This document shows, piece after piece, positions 1 through 11,087 of a stretch of 64,000 nt of DNA. The DNA comes from Morganella morganii. Its GTDB lineage: Bacteria; Pseudomonadota; Gammaproteobacteria; Enterobacterales; Enterobacteriaceae. A program made the position numbers and the translations under genes. Under the pieces are notes generated by a model. It worked only from the letters and a program-made list of their open reading frames with translations. It did not search any database and was not told where the DNA came from. Each line of letters starts with the position of its first letter. Within the stretch, counting starts at the first letter, position 1. Where the stretch lies: assembly GCF_019402645.1 (NCBI RefSeq), contig NZ_VKKS01000001.1, positions 3,008,719 through 3,072,718 of the forward strand, written 5' to 3'.

Positions 1-110
1 CTTTCTGCCGGAACCGCGTGTCAGCGCGTTGTTCCGTGTCAGTGGTGGCGCATTATAGACACTCGCTGAGATCACGCAAGTGTTTATTGCAAAAAAATGT
101 TTGTTCGCCA
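1..110 (-). promoter_or_regulatory. Ribosomal RNA operon P1 promoter and start of the leader
   Basis: Read leftward, a -35 box TTGCGT (79-74) and a -10 box TATAAT (57-52) are separated by 16 bp, the rrn P1 spacing. The GC-rich discriminator and the next bases, GCGCCACCACTGACACGG, match E. coli rrnB P1 as I remember it, so transcription probably starts near 43. An A/T-rich stretch at about 85-110 is placed like an UP element. hemG is followed by an rrn operon in E. coli too. The 16S gene would lie beyond the left edge. Confidence 0.85.
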
Positions 111-160
111 CTTTTTTCACCACAACGGTGTTTTATCCGGCAGAATATCTGTAATCAGCT

Positions 161-685
161 TTAAATTTGAACGAATTCTGCAGCAAATGCTTCAACTTGC
201 TGCCAATCCGTGTATTCCACTTCTTTGGTTGTATCTGTTTCGCCTTTTGTCATCTTCATAATCAGGCGAATCATCATCCGGTCAAACCAGCCGTAACGCG
301 GATACAGCAGCGCCCCGGCAAATACAGTACAGGCAGTCGGCTTCCAGGGTGTCGCAGCAAGGAATTTCCGGACATACACATTTGTCTCCGGAGTCCGCTT
401 TTCCGGTTTACGTGCCGTCAGATTCACGCCAAAGAATGCAGTTTTCATCTGATTCAGTTGTGCCGCATGCAGCTTCGCAAATTTATCCAGCGCACGGTTA
501 AAGTGACCGTAACGGATAGATGCCCCGACGAGCACCTTTTCATATGGTGCCAGATTCAGCGGCTGATTTTCCTGCAAAGAGCGGACATCACATTCCGCTC
601 CGGCTTTACGCAGATGCAAGGCAATTTCAGTAATAATCTTTTTTGTCTGCCCGTCATGGCCGGAATAAAGCAACAAGTACGACAT
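161..685 (-). CDS. hemG: Menaquinone-dependent protoporphyrinogen IX dehydrogenase
   Basis: Flavodoxin-like enzyme that oxidises protoporphyrinogen IX to protoporphyrin IX in haem synthesis and passes electrons to menaquinone or ubiquinone at the inner membrane. The 174-residue product starts MSYLLLYSGHDGQT, the flavodoxin FMN phosphate-binding loop, and keeps the family segments around SIRYGHF and PRYGWFD. Length is close to the E. coli protein (about 181). It is the last gene of the pepQ-yigZ-trkH-hemG run, 12 bp after trkH, and is followed by the rrn P1 promoter exactly as in E. coli. Confidence 0.95.
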   Translation of the reverse strand: MSYLLLYSGHDGQTKKIITEIALHLRKAGAECDVRSLQENQPLNLAPYEKVLVGASIRYGHFNRALDKFAKLHAAQLNQMKTAFFGVNLTARKPEKRTPETNVYVRKFLAATPWKPTACTVFAGALLYPRYGWFDRMMIRLIMKMTKGETDTTKEVEYTDWQQVEAFAAEFVQI

Positions 686-697
686 GAAACACTCCGT

Positions 698-2149
698 TTA
701 ATCACGCCAGAAAGTCGGCGTCAGCAATACCAGCAAAGTAAAGACTTCCAGACGACCAAATAACATCGTCACGACAAGAATCCATTTCCCGGCCGGATTC
801 AGGGTAGTAAAGTTCTCACCCAGTGTTCCCAGCCCCGGTCCCAGGTTATTCAGTGTGGTGGCTATCGCAGAAAAAGCGGAAAACTCATCAACACCTGTCG
901 CTATCAGCAGCAGCATACTGACCACAAAGACCAGCGCATAAGCGGAGAAAAATCCCCAGACGGCTTCGATGATTCGTTCCGGCAATGCCCTGCGACCCAG
1001 TTTGATTGTGTAAACCGCGTTCGGATGCACCAGGCGTTTCAGTTCACGTGCCCCCTGAAGGAACAACAGCATAATACGAATAACCTTCAGACCACCGCCG
1101 GTTGACCCTGCGCATCCGCCGACAAACGCCGCACACAGCAGCAGCATCGGCAGAAATAACGGCCATTTATAGAAACTGTCTGTGGAGAACCCGGCCGTCG
1201 TCGCCATTGAAACAACCTGGAAAAATGCCTGGTTGAGGGTTTGCCCCTCCGTAGCATAAACACCAAACTGCCATAAAACCAACGCACAGATCACGACCAG
1301 CACAAACTGGAGGGAAATAAACATCCGGAATTCCAGATCCCGCCAATAGACGCCCAGACTGCGCCCGGTCAGTACCGCAAAGTGCAGACCATAGTTACAG
1401 CCGGAAATCAGCAGAAAAATGGCAATGATAGTATTAATGGCCGGACTGTTAAAGTAACCGATACTGGCATCATGGGTGGAAAACCCGCCGATAGCGATGG
1501 TGGAAAAGCTGTGGGAGATTGCATCAAAGACATCCATCCCCGCAAACCACAGAGCAATTGCGCAGACGATAGTGAGGAAGACGTAAATAAGCCAGAGAGT
1601 CTTTGCTGTTTCCGCAATCCTCGGACGCATTTTATTGTCTTTCAGCGGACCCGGCATTTCCGCCCGGTACAACTGCATTCCCCCGACCCCCAGCAGCGGC
1701 AGGATAGCAACAGCAAGTACGATGATCCCCATTCCGCCAAGCCACTGCAACATCTGACGGTAGAATAGAATCGCTTTGGGCAATGTATCCAACCCGACCA
1801 GCGTAGTGGCACCGGTTGTGGTTAACCCGGAAAATGACTCAAAAAACGCATCTGTCACCGACAGATTAGGGCGTTCTGAGAAGATAAAAGGTAATGCCCC
1901 GACGCTGCCCAGCACGGTCCAGAACAGAACTACAATCAGAAAACCTTCTTTTGGTTTTAACTCACTTTTTTTATTGCGGTTCGGGATCCATAGCAGCAGG
2001 CCGATAATCAGTGCTGCCAGGAATGTCTGACTGAATGCTTTACCTGCACCGTCTTTATAGATAAGCGCCACAATCCCGGGGATGATCATGGTGACAGAAA
2101 AAATAATGACAAGTAACCCGACAATACGGGTTATGGCGCGAAAATGCAT
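698..2149 (-). CDS. trkH: Trk potassium uptake channel subunit TrkH
   Basis: Inner-membrane potassium-translocating subunit of the Trk system, which works with the peripheral NAD-binding protein TrkA. The 483 residues equal the E. coli length. Repeated membrane-loop-membrane units carry filter-type loops: TTTGATT near residue 111, IGGFSTHD near 220, TTAGFSTDS near 317 and NNLGPGLG near 437. It lies 20 bp after yigZ and 12 bp before hemG on the same strand, so co-transcription is likely. TrkG is a paralogue, but the neighbourhood is that of trkH. Confidence 0.95.
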   Translation of the reverse strand: MHFRAITRIVGLLVIIFSVTMIIPGIVALIYKDGAGKAFSQTFLAALIIGLLLWIPNRNKKSELKPKEGFLIVVLFWTVLGSVGALPFIFSERPNLSVTDAFFESFSGLTTTGATTLVGLDTLPKAILFYRQMLQWLGGMGIIVLAVAILPLLGVGGMQLYRAEMPGPLKDNKMRPRIAETAKTLWLIYVFLTIVCAIALWFAGMDVFDAISHSFSTIAIGGFSTHDASIGYFNSPAINTIIAIFLLISGCNYGLHFAVLTGRSLGVYWRDLEFRMFISLQFVLVVICALVLWQFGVYATEGQTLNQAFFQVVSMATTAGFSTDSFYKWPLFLPMLLLCAAFVGGCAGSTGGGLKVIRIMLLFLQGARELKRLVHPNAVYTIKLGRRALPERIIEAVWGFFSAYALVFVVSMLLLIATGVDEFSAFSAIATTLNNLGPGLGTLGENFTTLNPAGKWILVVTMLFGRLEVFTLLVLLTPTFWRD

Positions 2150-2169
2150 TACAGCAGAGTCCTCAGAAA

Positions 2170-2796
2170 TCAGTTTCCGGTGGCATCGTCAGAGCATTTT
2201 AGCTCAAACATCCCCCGGCTCAGGTCACGTAATTTATCACTAACCTCACTCAGTAAGGTAGCAGGAATCGAAATACGTAACGTCACATCCGCACCGAAAT
2301 CACTGTTGATTACTGTGCCGTCCACCTGCCGGACCACTAATTCTGCCTGGCTGATAAAGCTGTAATCACAGGTTATTTCACAAATGACCTGCGGGATTTT
2401 TGTTTTGGTCACCAATAATTTCAGTGCCTGCTGAACCCCGCTGCCGTATGCACGAACCAGTCCGCCGGTACCTAATTTTATTCCGCCGAAATAGCGGACA
2501 ACCACCGCCGTAATTTCCCCGATACCGCTGCCGAGCAGCGGGGCAATCATCGGCTTTCCGGCTGTTCCGGTCGGCTCACCGTCATCAGAAAAACCCAGTT
2601 GCTGCGAATCATCCGGACGCCCTGCAACAAATGCCCAGCAATGATGCCGGGCATCCGGGTATTCATCTTTGACAGACTGAATAAATTGCTTTGCTTCATC
2701 CACCCCGTCCGTATGCTGCAACAGGGTGATGAAACGGCTTTTTTTAATCTCTTCAGTAAACATAACCGGCTCAGCCGGTATAAGGTACGATTTCAT
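2170..2796 (-). CDS. yigZ: IMPACT family protein YigZ
   Basis: Member of the IMPACT/YigZ family, 208 residues, about the usual length. The N-terminal IMPACT fold is shown by KKSRFITLLQHT, the central HHCWAFVAG and DDGEPTGTAGKPM, and VVVRYFGGIKLGTGGLVRAY. The C-terminal domain (about 140-208) is the DUF1949 type. Eukaryotic IMPACT regulates the kinase GCN2; the bacterial role is not firmly known. The start codon shares one base with the pepQ stop (TAATG), which implies translational coupling. Confidence 0.93.
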   Translation of the reverse strand: MKSYLIPAEPVMFTEEIKKSRFITLLQHTDGVDEAKQFIQSVKDEYPDARHHCWAFVAGRPDDSQQLGFSDDGEPTGTAGKPMIAPLLGSGIGEITAVVVRYFGGIKLGTGGLVRAYGSGVQQALKLLVTKTKIPQVICEITCDYSFISQAELVVRQVDGTVINSDFGADVTLRISIPATLLSEVSDKLRDLSRGMFELKCSDDATGN

Positions 2797-4130
2797 TACG
2801 GCAGATTCAGATCCCGCGTCATATTTTCCACACTATTGTCATGGATAATAATGTTATCCTCAATGCGGATACCGCCACAAGGTTTAAACTGCTCAATGCG
2901 TTTCCAGTCAAAGTGCTGACTGAACTTCCCTTCACGCCACGGAGCCAGCAGAGACTCAATAAAATACAGTCCCGGTTCGATTGTCAGCACCATACGTGGT
3001 TCCAGAATACGGGTACAGCGCAGAAACGGATACATTTCCGGTGCCGCCAGATGTTTACCCCGGTCATTCTGCATAAATCCGGCAGCATCATGAACCTGAA
3101 GACCCAGCGGATGCCCCAGACCGTGCGGCAGGAACGGCGTGGTTACCCCTTCACTGACCATGGCTTCCTCAGACATGCCGGTGATGATCTTATGCTTTTT
3201 CAGCAGCTTCGCAATGCGGTGATGCATCTGAATATGGTAGTCGGTATAGCGGATCCCGGCTTTAATATCACTGATCAGTGACTGCTGCTCATCATTCAGA
3301 TCCGAGACCAGCTGTGCGAAATCACTGTCAGCATCAGCAGCATAAGTCCGGGTTAAATCTGCAGCATAACCGTTGAACTCCGCGCCGGCATCGATCAGGA
3401 AGCTGTGCCGTGTACGCGGTGTATTTTTATTCAGTTTGGTGTAGTGCAGAACGGCTGCGTTTTCATTGAGAGCAACAATATTGTCATACGGCACATCTGT
3501 ATCACGATGCCCGGTTGCCATCAGATACGCCATATTGATATCAAACTCGCTCAGGCCGGATAAAAAAGCCTCATGTGCGGCAAGATGCCCGTTAACAGCC
3601 ATTTTTTGTGCTTCACGCATGCAGGCCAGTTCATAATCTGTTTTATACGAACGGTGAAACGCGAAGAAATCCAGTACAGCTTTCGGGTTAATATGGCCGC
3701 TGCTGATCCCCAGAGCACTGGCACGGCCGGCATCCGGCCCGATATACGCAGTACGGGTTTTATCCTGTGATGCCAGCATTGATGTAATATCACCGGCATT
3801 CTTCAGATGAATAACTTCAACATCATTTGTCCAGAAAGAAGAAGGCAGTGCCTCAACACTGTGCCAGTAATCAACCGGGGAATAGAACCATAACTTCGGC
3901 TTATTCACGCCATCAGTCCACAACCAGCAATGCGGTACATCAGTTACCGGAACCCATGCTTTGAAATAAACATTACTTTTAAATGGATAGTCACGATCAT
4001 CAAGGAAAATGCGTATCGGTTCGCCGGAATGGATCAGTAACGAGTCCAGTTTCTCACGCGCAAAAATCTCGCGGGTCCGCTGTAATAATGTTGCGATATG
4101 CTCACGGTAGAGGGATGCCATTTTTTCCAT
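2796..4130 (-). CDS. pepQ: Xaa-Pro dipeptidase (prolidase)
   Basis: Cytosolic metallopeptidase that cuts dipeptides with C-terminal proline. The 444 residues match the family (443 in E. coli). The pita-bread domain shows the metal-ligand motifs [39 protein letters not shown] and GGIRIEDN. I take the ATG at 4130 ([11 protein letters not shown]), preceded by AAAGGTC, because it fits the family N-terminus; an in-frame upstream ATG at 4175 would add 15 non-conserved residues. It heads the leftward operon with yigZ, trkH and hemG and is divergent from fadBA. Confidence 0.95.
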   Translation of the reverse strand: MEKMASLYREHIATLLQRTREIFAREKLDSLLIHSGEPIRIFLDDRDYPFKSNVYFKAWVPVTDVPHCWLWTDGVNKPKLWFYSPVDYWHSVEALPSSFWTNDVEVIHLKNAGDITSMLASQDKTRTAYIGPDAGRASALGISSGHINPKAVLDFFAFHRSYKTDYELACMREAQKMAVNGHLAAHEAFLSGLSEFDINMAYLMATGHRDTDVPYDNIVALNENAAVLHYTKLNKNTPRTRHSFLIDAGAEFNGYAADLTRTYAADADSDFAQLVSDLNDEQQSLISDIKAGIRYTDYHIQMHHRIAKLLKKHKIITGMSEEAMVSEGVTTPFLPHGLGHPLGLQVHDAAGFMQNDRGKHLAAPEMYPFLRCTRILEPRMVLTIEPGLYFIESLLAPWREGKFSQHFDWKRIEQFKPCGGIRIEDNIIIHDNSVENMTRDLNLP

Positions 4131-4353
4131 GGGAATTGACCTTTTTTCATTATGATAGTGACAAAAGCTTAGCATGATCTCCGCAATTATGGATATGGCA
4201 GTCTATATCATCCCCGGTTATTTACCGGGAATCTTCGGTGCGTCACGACGTTTTTCTTTTCTGTTTCTGCATATTACGACATTTTACGTGATCTTTAGCG
4301 CAAAAAATCATCATTTCATTTGCTTTTGTTAACAAAAAAATCACAATTACCTC

Positions 4354-4370
4354 ATCTGGTCATACCACCT
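4354..4370 (+). promoter_or_regulatory. Probable FadR operator of fadBA
   Basis: ATCTGGTCATACCACCT contains the palindrome TGGT-N3-ACCA that forms the core of FadR operators; the E. coli fadB site has the same core. It lies 48 bp upstream of the fadB start, where FadR would block transcription until long-chain acyl-CoA releases it. A weak promoter (TTGCTT at 4320, ACAATT at 4343) can be drawn just upstream. Confidence 0.7.
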
Positions 4371-4417
4371 GGTGTTCTCATCCTTTACCGGAACGATGCA
4401 AAATTAAGGAGAACCGT

Positions 4418-6595
4418 ATGCTTTATCACAGTGAATCAATGAAGGTCAGCTGGGAAAAAGAGGGAATTGCAAAGCTTGTTTTTGATGCACAGGGAGCGAT
4501 AAATAAACTGGATACCCGGACAATTGCCTCACTGGATGAAGCCATTGCCTGTCTTGAAAAAACGCCGCAGCTGAAAGGCCTTATCATTACCTCCGCCAAA
4601 GAAAGCTTTATTCTGGGGGCGGATATTACGGAATTTATCTCTCTGTTTAATGCGCCGGCTGAACAACTGACTGAGTGGCTGAATTTTGCCAACAGGTTGT
4701 TTAACCGGATTGAAGATCTGCCGGTACCCACGGTCTCTGCACTGCGGAAATTCACGCTCGGCGGAGGATGTGAATGCGCACTGACAACAGACTACCGCCT
4801 CGCGACCGATGATCTGCGTATCGGTCTGCCGGAAACCCGGCTCGGTATAATGCCGGGCTTCGGCGGCTCAGTCCGGCTGCCCCGTCTGATTGGCTGTGAC
4901 AATGCCCTTGAACTTATCACACAGGGGAAGATTGTGACTGCCGGAGAAGCACTGAAACTCGGCCTGGCTGACGGCATTGTGCCGGATGATGAACTGATCA
5001 ACGGTTCACTGATGCTGCTGGAACAGGCTGTCAGTGGCCGGATTGACTGGCAGACACGACGGCAGCAGAAAAAAATGGCGTTACAATTACACCCTGCAGA
5101 ACTACAGATGAGTTTTATCACCGCCAAAGCCCTTGTCCGGCAAAAGGCCGGAAAACATTACCCCGCACCAATGGCGGCGGTAAAAGGAATTGAAGCCGGT
5201 GCCGGACTGCCGCGTGATGAAGCACTGCTCTGTGAAACCGCTCATTTTGTTCCGCTGACCCGGACACTGACAGCCCGGGCGCTGGTTTCACTGTTTCTGA
5301 ATGAACAGTATGTCAAAGGCCTTACCCGCCAACAGACAGTATTACGTGATGCCCCCGGACAAGCCGCCGTTATCGGCGCAGGAATTATGGGTGGCGGTAT
5401 TGCTTACCAATCAGCTTACAGCGGCATACCGGTGCAACTGAAAGATATTCAGCCCGCAGCTCTTCAGGCCGGAATTAATGAAGCCGTAAAATTGCTGGAA
5501 AAACAGTGTCAGCAGGGAAAAATGACATTGGTTCAGGCCGCCGGAATACGGGCTGCTATCCATCCGGTCCGCCACGATGACGATATCAGTGACTGTGATA
5601 TTGTGGTTGAAGCTGTTGTTGAAAATAAAGCCGTCAAACAAAAAGTGCTGGCGGATATTGAACAACAGGTCAGTGAACACTGCATTCTGACATCAAACAC
5701 CTCTTCTATCCCCGTCAGCGAACTGGCTCAGGCGCTGCAACGCCCGCAAAATTTCTGCGGAATGCATTTTTTCAATCCCGTTCCCAAAATGCTGCTGGTT
5801 GAAATTATCCGCGGGGAAAAAACCGCAGACAGTACAATTGCCGCTGTGGTGCATTACGCGCACAAAATGGGAAAAACGCCTGTTGTGGTGGGAGATTGTC
5901 CGGGGTTTTTTATCAACCGGGTGCTGTTTCCGTATCTGAATGCCTTCTCTATGCTGGTTTCCGCCGGAGCTGATATTGAGACAGTGGATCGCGTGATGGA
6001 ACAGGAATTCGGCTGGCCGATGGGGCCGGCGTTATTGCTCGATGTTGTCGGGCTGGATACTGCCAATCATGTACAGCACGTTATGGCAGAGAGCTATCCG
6101 GAACGGATGGTCGTTGCTGACCTCAATGTCATCAGCCTGTTTGCCGGGCTGAAACGGCTGGGGCAGAAAAACCATCTCGGTTTTTACCGTCATACCGATG
6201 ACGGCAAAGGCCGCCAGCAAAAGCAGCCCGATGAACAGCTTGAAAAAGTACTTGCACCGCTGGGGCGAATACCCCGCAATTTTACGGCGGACGACATTAT
6301 CGACCGCCTGATGATTCCGATGGTGAACGAAGTTATCCGGTGCTATGAAGAAGGCATTATCAGCAGCCCGGCCGAAGCTGATCTGGCACTGGTTTACGGT
6401 CTTGGTTTCCCGCCATTCCGGGGCGGTATTTTCCGTTATCTGGACGACATAGGCACCCGGGCTTTCTGTGAAAAAGCAGAACAATACAGTGCGCTTGGTC
6501 CGCTTTATACCATTCCGGACAGCCTGCGGGCGCATGCTGTTAATAACACGACCTATTATCCGCAGCCGGATAGTCACCCTGTTACTGTACAGTGA
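4418..6595 (+). CDS. fadB: Fatty acid oxidation complex alpha subunit
   Basis: Multifunctional beta-oxidation protein: enoyl-CoA hydratase/isomerase in the N-terminal crotonase half and 3-hydroxyacyl-CoA dehydrogenase in the C-terminal half. 725 residues against 729 in E. coli. Visible motifs are the crotonase oxyanion segments [10 protein letters not shown] and [15 protein letters not shown], the NAD-binding [16 protein letters not shown] near 315, and the dehydrogenase segment [11 protein letters not shown]. The ATG follows AAGGAG in the usual position. fadA starts 7 bp after its stop; FadA and FadB form the aerobic complex. Confidence 0.97.
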   Translation: MLYHSESMKVSWEKEGIAKLVFDAQGAINKLDTRTIASLDEAIACLEKTPQLKGLIITSAKESFILGADITEFISLFNAPAEQLTEWLNFANRLFNRIEDLPVPTVSALRKFTLGGGCECALTTDYRLATDDLRIGLPETRLGIMPGFGGSVRLPRLIGCDNALELITQGKIVTAGEALKLGLADGIVPDDELINGSLMLLEQAVSGRIDWQTRRQQKKMALQLHPAELQMSFITAKALVRQKAGKHYPAPMAAVKGIEAGAGLPRDEALLCETAHFVPLTRTLTARALVSLFLNEQYVKGLTRQQTVLRDAPGQAAVIGAGIMGGGIAYQSAYSGIPVQLKDIQPAALQAGINEAVKLLEKQCQQGKMTLVQAAGIRAAIHPVRHDDDISDCDIVVEAVVENKAVKQKVLADIEQQVSEHCILTSNTSSIPVSELAQALQRPQNFCGMHFFNPVPKMLLVEIIRGEKTADSTIAAVVHYAHKMGKTPVVVGDCPGFFINRVLFPYLNAFSMLVSAGADIETVDRVMEQEFGWPMGPALLLDVVGLDTANHVQHVMAESYPERMVVADLNVISLFAGLKRLGQKNHLGFYRHTDDGKGRQQKQPDEQLEKVLAPLGRIPRNFTADDIIDRLMIPMVNEVIRCYEEGIISSPAEADLALVYGLGFPPFRGGIFRYLDDIGTRAFCEKAEQYSALGPLYTIPDSLRAHAVNNTTYYPQPDSHPVTVQ

Positions 6596-6602
6596 GGTTC
6601 AT

Positions 6603-7769
6603 ATGGAAAAGGTCATGGTAATTGATGGTCTCCGCACCTCAATGGGTCGCTCAAAAAACGGTATATTCCGGCATGTCAGGGCGGAAACACTCTCAGCGGA
6701 AGTCATGAGCGCAGTGATAAAACGTAACAATGTCAATGCAGAAGATATTGATGACATTATCTGGGGTTGTGTGCAGCAGACAGGGGAACAGGGATTTAAC
6801 ATTGCCCGTCATGCGGCTCTGCTGACGGATATTCCGCATACTGTACCCGCAGTCACGGTTAACCGCCTGTGCGGTTCATCAATGCAGGCGCTGCATGATG
6901 CTGCCCGTCTAATCCAAACCGGGGATGGCAAACTGGTTCTCGCGGGCGGTGTTGAACATATGGGTCATATCCCGATGGCACACGGTATCGATATCAATCC
7001 GGCAGCCGCGTTGCACACGGCCAAAGCTTCCGGCATGATGGGATTAACCGCTGAAGCTCTGGCGCGTCAGTTTTCTGTCAGCCGTGAATCACAGGATGAA
7101 TTTGCATTGCGTTCTCATCAGCGGGCTGCGCAGGCATTCCGTGACAACAGATTCAGCCATGAAATCCATCCGACTCAGGGACATAACCCTGCCGGAGTGC
7201 CTGTCACGGCCATCCGGGATGAAACCGTGCGGGATAACAACAGCCTGGCTGAGCTGGCGGCATTGCGTCCGGTGTTTGATCCGGTCAGCGGTACCGTTAC
7301 TGCCGGTAATTCCTCAGCAATTTCAGATGGCGCATCAGTGACTCTGCTGGCCGGAGAGCACTATGCCCGCGAGTATGGCTTGTCTCCGAGAGCAGTTATA
7401 CGGGCAATGAGCGTTACCGGCTGTGAACCGGCGCTGATGGGATACGGCCCGGTACAGGCAACACAGGTGGTACTGAAAAAAGCCGGGCTGACACTGACTG
7501 ATATTGATGTTATCGAACTGAACGAAGCATTTGCCGCGCAGGCACTCGCCTGTCTGAAAGGTATGGGATTATCTGATCATTATGATGACAAAGTGAATCT
7601 GCATGGCGGCGCGATCGCACTCGGACATCCTCTCGGCTGTTCCGGAACCAGGATCATTAATTCACTGCTGACTGTCATGGAACAGCGGGACGCACAGTTT
7701 GGCCTGGCAACGATGTGTATTGGTTTCGGTCAGGGGATCGCAACCGTGATTGAACGTGTTCCCGGCTGA
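6603..7769 (+). CDS. fadA: 3-ketoacyl-CoA thiolase (complex beta subunit)
   Basis: Thiolase for the last beta-oxidation step, releasing acetyl-CoA. The ATG at 6603 gives 388 residues (387 in E. coli); longer in-frame starts would run into fadB. The active-site cysteine lies in [14 protein letters not shown] (near residue 91), and the C-terminal catalytic His and Cys lie in [14 protein letters not shown] and TMCIGFGQG. Together with fadB it forms the fadBA operon. Confidence 0.97.
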   Translation: MEKVMVIDGLRTSMGRSKNGIFRHVRAETLSAEVMSAVIKRNNVNAEDIDDIIWGCVQQTGEQGFNIARHAALLTDIPHTVPAVTVNRLCGSSMQALHDAARLIQTGDGKLVLAGGVEHMGHIPMAHGIDINPAAALHTAKASGMMGLTAEALARQFSVSRESQDEFALRSHQRAAQAFRDNRFSHEIHPTQGHNPAGVPVTAIRDETVRDNNSLAELAALRPVFDPVSGTVTAGNSSAISDGASVTLLAGEHYAREYGLSPRAVIRAMSVTGCEPALMGYGPVQATQVVLKKAGLTLTDIDVIELNEAFAAQALACLKGMGLSDHYDDKVNLHGGAIALGHPLGCSGTRIINSLLTVMEQRDAQFGLATMCIGFGQGIATVIERVPG

Positions 7770-7875
7770 TCACTGAGGGCTTTATAAACAACAGCGACAT
7801 TTTCTGCTTCATCACACTGCACAATACGTCGCTGACACTGTTTTAATCGTTTAGCTGACCCGTTATCAGCATACT

Positions 7876-7903
7876 CCCGCCGTCAGGGGGCGGGATTTTC
7901 TTT
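7876..7903 (+). terminator. Terminator after fadBA
   Basis: CCCGCC (7876-7881) pairs with GGCGGG (7889-7894) across a 7-base loop and is followed by ATTTTCTTT. It ends at the fre stop codon and separates the convergent fadBA and ubiD-fre units. Confidence 0.65.
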
Positions 7904-8603
7904 AAATAAATTCGAACGCATCACCAAACAGACGGGCAGCATCTGCACCACGCTCCTGACAGAAACGTTCACGGGCGATTTTGGCCATTTCAAAACGACC
8001 GGCAATATAGATATCTTTTCCGGCCAGTGAACCAAAGTCATCCAGAACAGCACTGAGTACAGTACCTGTCCGTCCGCGCCAGGTATCATCCGGCTGTTCA
8101 ACAACAGGGATGACTTTCAGGTTAGGATGTGTTTCGGCAAGAGCCTGTAATTCGCCAAGGTCATAGAGATAAACATGCTCTCTGGCACCCCAGTAAAAAG
8201 TAATATCACGTTGCGGTTTTTCTTCCAGTGCAGCCAGCAGAACAGAACGGGTGTAAGAAAAACCGGTTCCTCCGGCAATCAGGAGCATCGGTGCATCACT
8301 GTTTTCCCGGAACCAGGCTTTACCGTGCGGGATATCAATGGTTACCCGACGGTTATCCAGGATCCGATCCATCACTGCCATCGCATAAAGATTGAATTCG
8401 GATGCACCGATGTGCAGCTCAATTTCTTTCTGTGATGACGGCGCGGATGCCATTGAGAACGGGCGTTTATCACGTTCATCCATTACTACCATCAGGTATT
8501 GCCCGGCTTTGAATGAAAAATCGCCATCCGGTAATAATTTTATGCGGTATACCGTATCCGTTATAGATTCAACAGAGGTAACTTTGCAGTTTAACGTTGC
8601 CAT
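7902..8603 (-). CDS. fre: NAD(P)H-flavin reductase
   Basis: Soluble ferredoxin-reductase-like enzyme that reduces free flavins with NAD(P)H; the reduced flavin can serve ferric iron reduction and other redox partners. 233 residues, the E. coli length, from the ATG at 8603 (MATLNCKV) preceded by GGGAG; a start 12 bp upstream is possible but less well placed. The flavin-binding motif is RPFSMAS and the nucleotide-binding motif is [11 protein letters not shown]. The family C-terminus LFGDAFEFI is intact. It lies 8 bp after ubiD; UbiD needs a prenylated flavin cofactor, so the pairing makes sense. Confidence 0.95.
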   Translation of the reverse strand: MATLNCKVTSVESITDTVYRIKLLPDGDFSFKAGQYLMVVMDERDKRPFSMASAPSSQKEIELHIGASEFNLYAMAVMDRILDNRRVTIDIPHGKAWFRENSDAPMLLIAGGTGFSYTRSVLLAALEEKPQRDITFYWGAREHVYLYDLGELQALAETHPNLKVIPVVEQPDDTWRGRTGTVLSAVLDDFGSLAGKDIYIAGRFEMAKIARERFCQERGADAARLFGDAFEFI

Positions 8604-8611
8604 GTGCTCCC

Positions 8612-10084
8612 TCAATTATTGAGAATATTTAATTCATCCCATAAGGCGTCAACGCGTTGTCTGACTTCATCGGTCATGACAATCGGTTTACCCCATTCAC
8701 GCGAGGTTTCGCCGGGCCATTTATTTGTTGCATCAAGCCCCATCTTCGACCCCAGCCCCGATACCGGAGACGCAAAATCGAGATAGTCAATCGGGGTATT
8801 CTCCATCATCACCGTGTCCCGGGCCGGATCCATCCGGGTGGTAATCGCCCAGATCACATCATTCCAGTCACGGGCATTGATATCATCATCGCAGACAATC
8901 ACAAATTTAGTGTACATAAATTGCCGTAAATACGACCAGACACCCATCATGACCCGCTTTGCATGTCCCGCATACTGCTTTTTCATGGTGACAACGGCCA
9001 GGCGGTATGAACATCCTTCCGGCGGCAGATAGAAATCCACGATTTCCGGGAATTGTTTCTGCAGAATCGGCACCAGCACTTCGTTCAGTGCCACACCCAG
9101 TGTCGCCGGTTCATCCGGTGGCCTGCCGGTATAGGTTGAATGATAGATAGGCTCATCACGCTGGGTAATATGTGTGACAGTAAAGACAGGGAAATCATCA
9201 ACTTCATTATAATAACCGGTATGATCCCCATAAGGCCCTTCCGGTGCTGTTTCGCCCGGTTCAATATACCCTTCGAGGATAATTTCAGCGCCGGCAGGAA
9301 CTTCCAGGTCATTCGAAATGCATTTCACCACTTCGGACTTATTACCGCGAAGTAACCCGGCAAATGCATATTCGGACAGTGTATCCGGAACCGGTGTCAC
9401 CGCCCCGAGAATTGTCGCGGGATCAGCACCCAGAGCCACCGCAACCGGGAAACGTTCACCAGGATGTGCCTGACACCATTCCTGAAAATCGAGTGCGCCG
9501 CCGCGGTGCGATAACCAGCGCATAATCAGTTTATTTTTCCCCAGCACCTGCTGGCGGTAAATACCTAAATTCTGACGATCTTTAAACGGCCCCCGGGTGA
9601 CAGTCAGCCCCCAAGTAATAAGCGGTGCCGCATCATCCGGCCAGCAGTGCATAACCGGAATTTTTGTCAGATCCACGTCATCGCCGGTGAAAACATGCGT
9701 CTGACACGGCGCGGAACTCAGCCGCTTGGTCGGCATATTCAGAACCTGCTTAAACTTCGGCAGCTTATTGATAAGATCGCGGAACCCTTTCGGCGGATCA
9801 GGTTCTTTCAGGAAAGCCAGTAGTTTGCCGACATCATGCAGTGCTTTAACATCCTCCTGCCCCATTCCCATCGCAACCCGTTTGGTTGTGCCGAACAGAT
9901 TACAAAGCACCGGCATTGCATAACCTTTCGGATTTTCAAACAGCAATGCAGGGCCGCCTGCACGCAGGGTGCGATCAGCAATTTCCGTCATTTCGAGGTA
10001 AGGATCAACTTCAGTTTTGATCCGTTTAAGCTCGCCCTGACTTTCCAGAATGGTGAGAAAATCTCTCAGGTCCCGATATTTCAT
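8612..10084 (-). CDS. ubiD: 4-hydroxy-3-polyprenylbenzoate decarboxylase
   Basis: Decarboxylates the octaprenyl-hydroxybenzoate intermediate of ubiquinone synthesis using the prenyl-FMN cofactor made by UbiX. 490 residues (E. coli about 497), starting [10 protein letters not shown]. Strongly conserved blocks include [51 protein letters not shown] and FKFVIV-type strands near the C-terminus. Upstream of fre on the same strand. The E. coli protein has three extra residues before this Met that I do not see here. Confidence 0.96.
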   Translation of the reverse strand: MKYRDLRDFLTILESQGELKRIKTEVDPYLEMTEIADRTLRAGGPALLFENPKGYAMPVLCNLFGTTKRVAMGMGQEDVKALHDVGKLLAFLKEPDPPKGFRDLINKLPKFKQVLNMPTKRLSSAPCQTHVFTGDDVDLTKIPVMHCWPDDAAPLITWGLTVTRGPFKDRQNLGIYRQQVLGKNKLIMRWLSHRGGALDFQEWCQAHPGERFPVAVALGADPATILGAVTPVPDTLSEYAFAGLLRGNKSEVVKCISNDLEVPAGAEIILEGYIEPGETAPEGPYGDHTGYYNEVDDFPVFTVTHITQRDEPIYHSTYTGRPPDEPATLGVALNEVLVPILQKQFPEIVDFYLPPEGCSYRLAVVTMKKQYAGHAKRVMMGVWSYLRQFMYTKFVIVCDDDINARDWNDVIWAITTRMDPARDTVMMENTPIDYLDFASPVSGLGSKMGLDATNKWPGETSREWGKPIVMTDEVRQRVDALWDELNILNN

Positions 10085-10157
10085 TATGTTATTAATCTGT
10101 CAGCAGGTGGAAGGGACTCCATTATAGGAATCCCGCCCACTGTTACAAGTACAGGGA

Positions 10158-10889
10158 TCAGCAGCAGCGGAACGGAACCCATTCCGTCAGAGCACTGGTA
10201 TCAAATTGTTCCGGGAATGTTTTGTTGTGCTGAAAGAGTTTAAATCCTTCATTTTTGCCGCTGAAATAATGCAGCTCATCTCCGGTAATATGGAAGCCGC
10301 TGCCTTCACGCAGCGCCACAACAATCTCATCCGGGTTGATGGCGCAGAATTCCGCAATCCGCTCATCACGGGTTTCCCCCATTTGGCCACTGATGACAGC
10401 ATCAATATAATGGGGGTTAATCTGGACAGGAAACAGCCCCAGAGACGGCATCACCACACAGTTACGCACCGGCATATCATTGGTGGTCCGGATACTCGGT
10501 GTGGCAACATTACATCCGGCACTCCAGCCGATATACGGAATATTTCGTTCACGGACCGCGCGCTGAATAGGAACAACCAGGCCATTTTCATGCAGTAACT
10601 GATTCAGCAACCAGGTATTTCCGCCGCTGACAAGAATACATTCTGCATTTTCGACAGCCCGGACCGGGGAATCAAAGTGTTCAATGCAGGTAACATCAAT
10701 ACCCAGTGCTTCGGAGAGTTCACGGGCACGCTGGTCATGATCGGCTCGGATAACCGCATACGCAATCAGCACCGCAGAGCTTATCCCGCGGGTTTGTATC
10801 ATTGCCCGAATGCGATCCTGTGCATAGCTCAGCCATTGCGGATTACCGGAAAGTTTGCCGTTACTGAGTAAAAAAACGTCCATCAACAT
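10158..10889 (-). CDS. pepE: Peptidase E-like alpha-aspartyl dipeptidase
   Basis: Serine peptidase of family S51, which hydrolyses dipeptides with N-terminal aspartate. The 243 residues are slightly longer than E. coli PepE (229). The nucleophile serine is in YIGWSAGCNVA (near 127), followed by the conserved TTNDMP and the histidine of QINPHYID, the three positions expected for a Ser-His-Asp/Glu arrangement. An ATG two codons downstream (10883) is an equal alternative start. In E. coli pepE lies elsewhere (next to the lac-distant 90-minute genes), so its position beside ubiD is a local difference. Divergent from rfaH. Confidence 0.85.
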   Translation of the reverse strand: MLMDVFLLSNGKLSGNPQWLSYAQDRIRAMIQTRGISSAVLIAYAVIRADHDQRARELSEALGIDVTCIEHFDSPVRAVENAECILVSGGNTWLLNQLLHENGLVVPIQRAVRERNIPYIGWSAGCNVATPSIRTTNDMPVRNCVVMPSLGLFPVQINPHYIDAVISGQMGETRDERIAEFCAINPDEIVVALREGSGFHITGDELHYFSGKNEGFKLFQHNKTFPEQFDTSALTEWVPFRCC

Positions 10890-11087
10890 TGCCCTTATTA
10901 TTCTGTCATTATAAATGGATAATTAGTTTATAACCCATTAAATGACATCATTCTACGGCAAAAAGCAACTCAAATAAGGGACTGAATTCACACTCATTTG
11001 TCTTAAATCGTCATTTGCTGCATTCATAGTAAAACAAATTTGTTATTATCAGGCTTTATATAAGCCCCGTCTGTGTTGGATAGAGTA

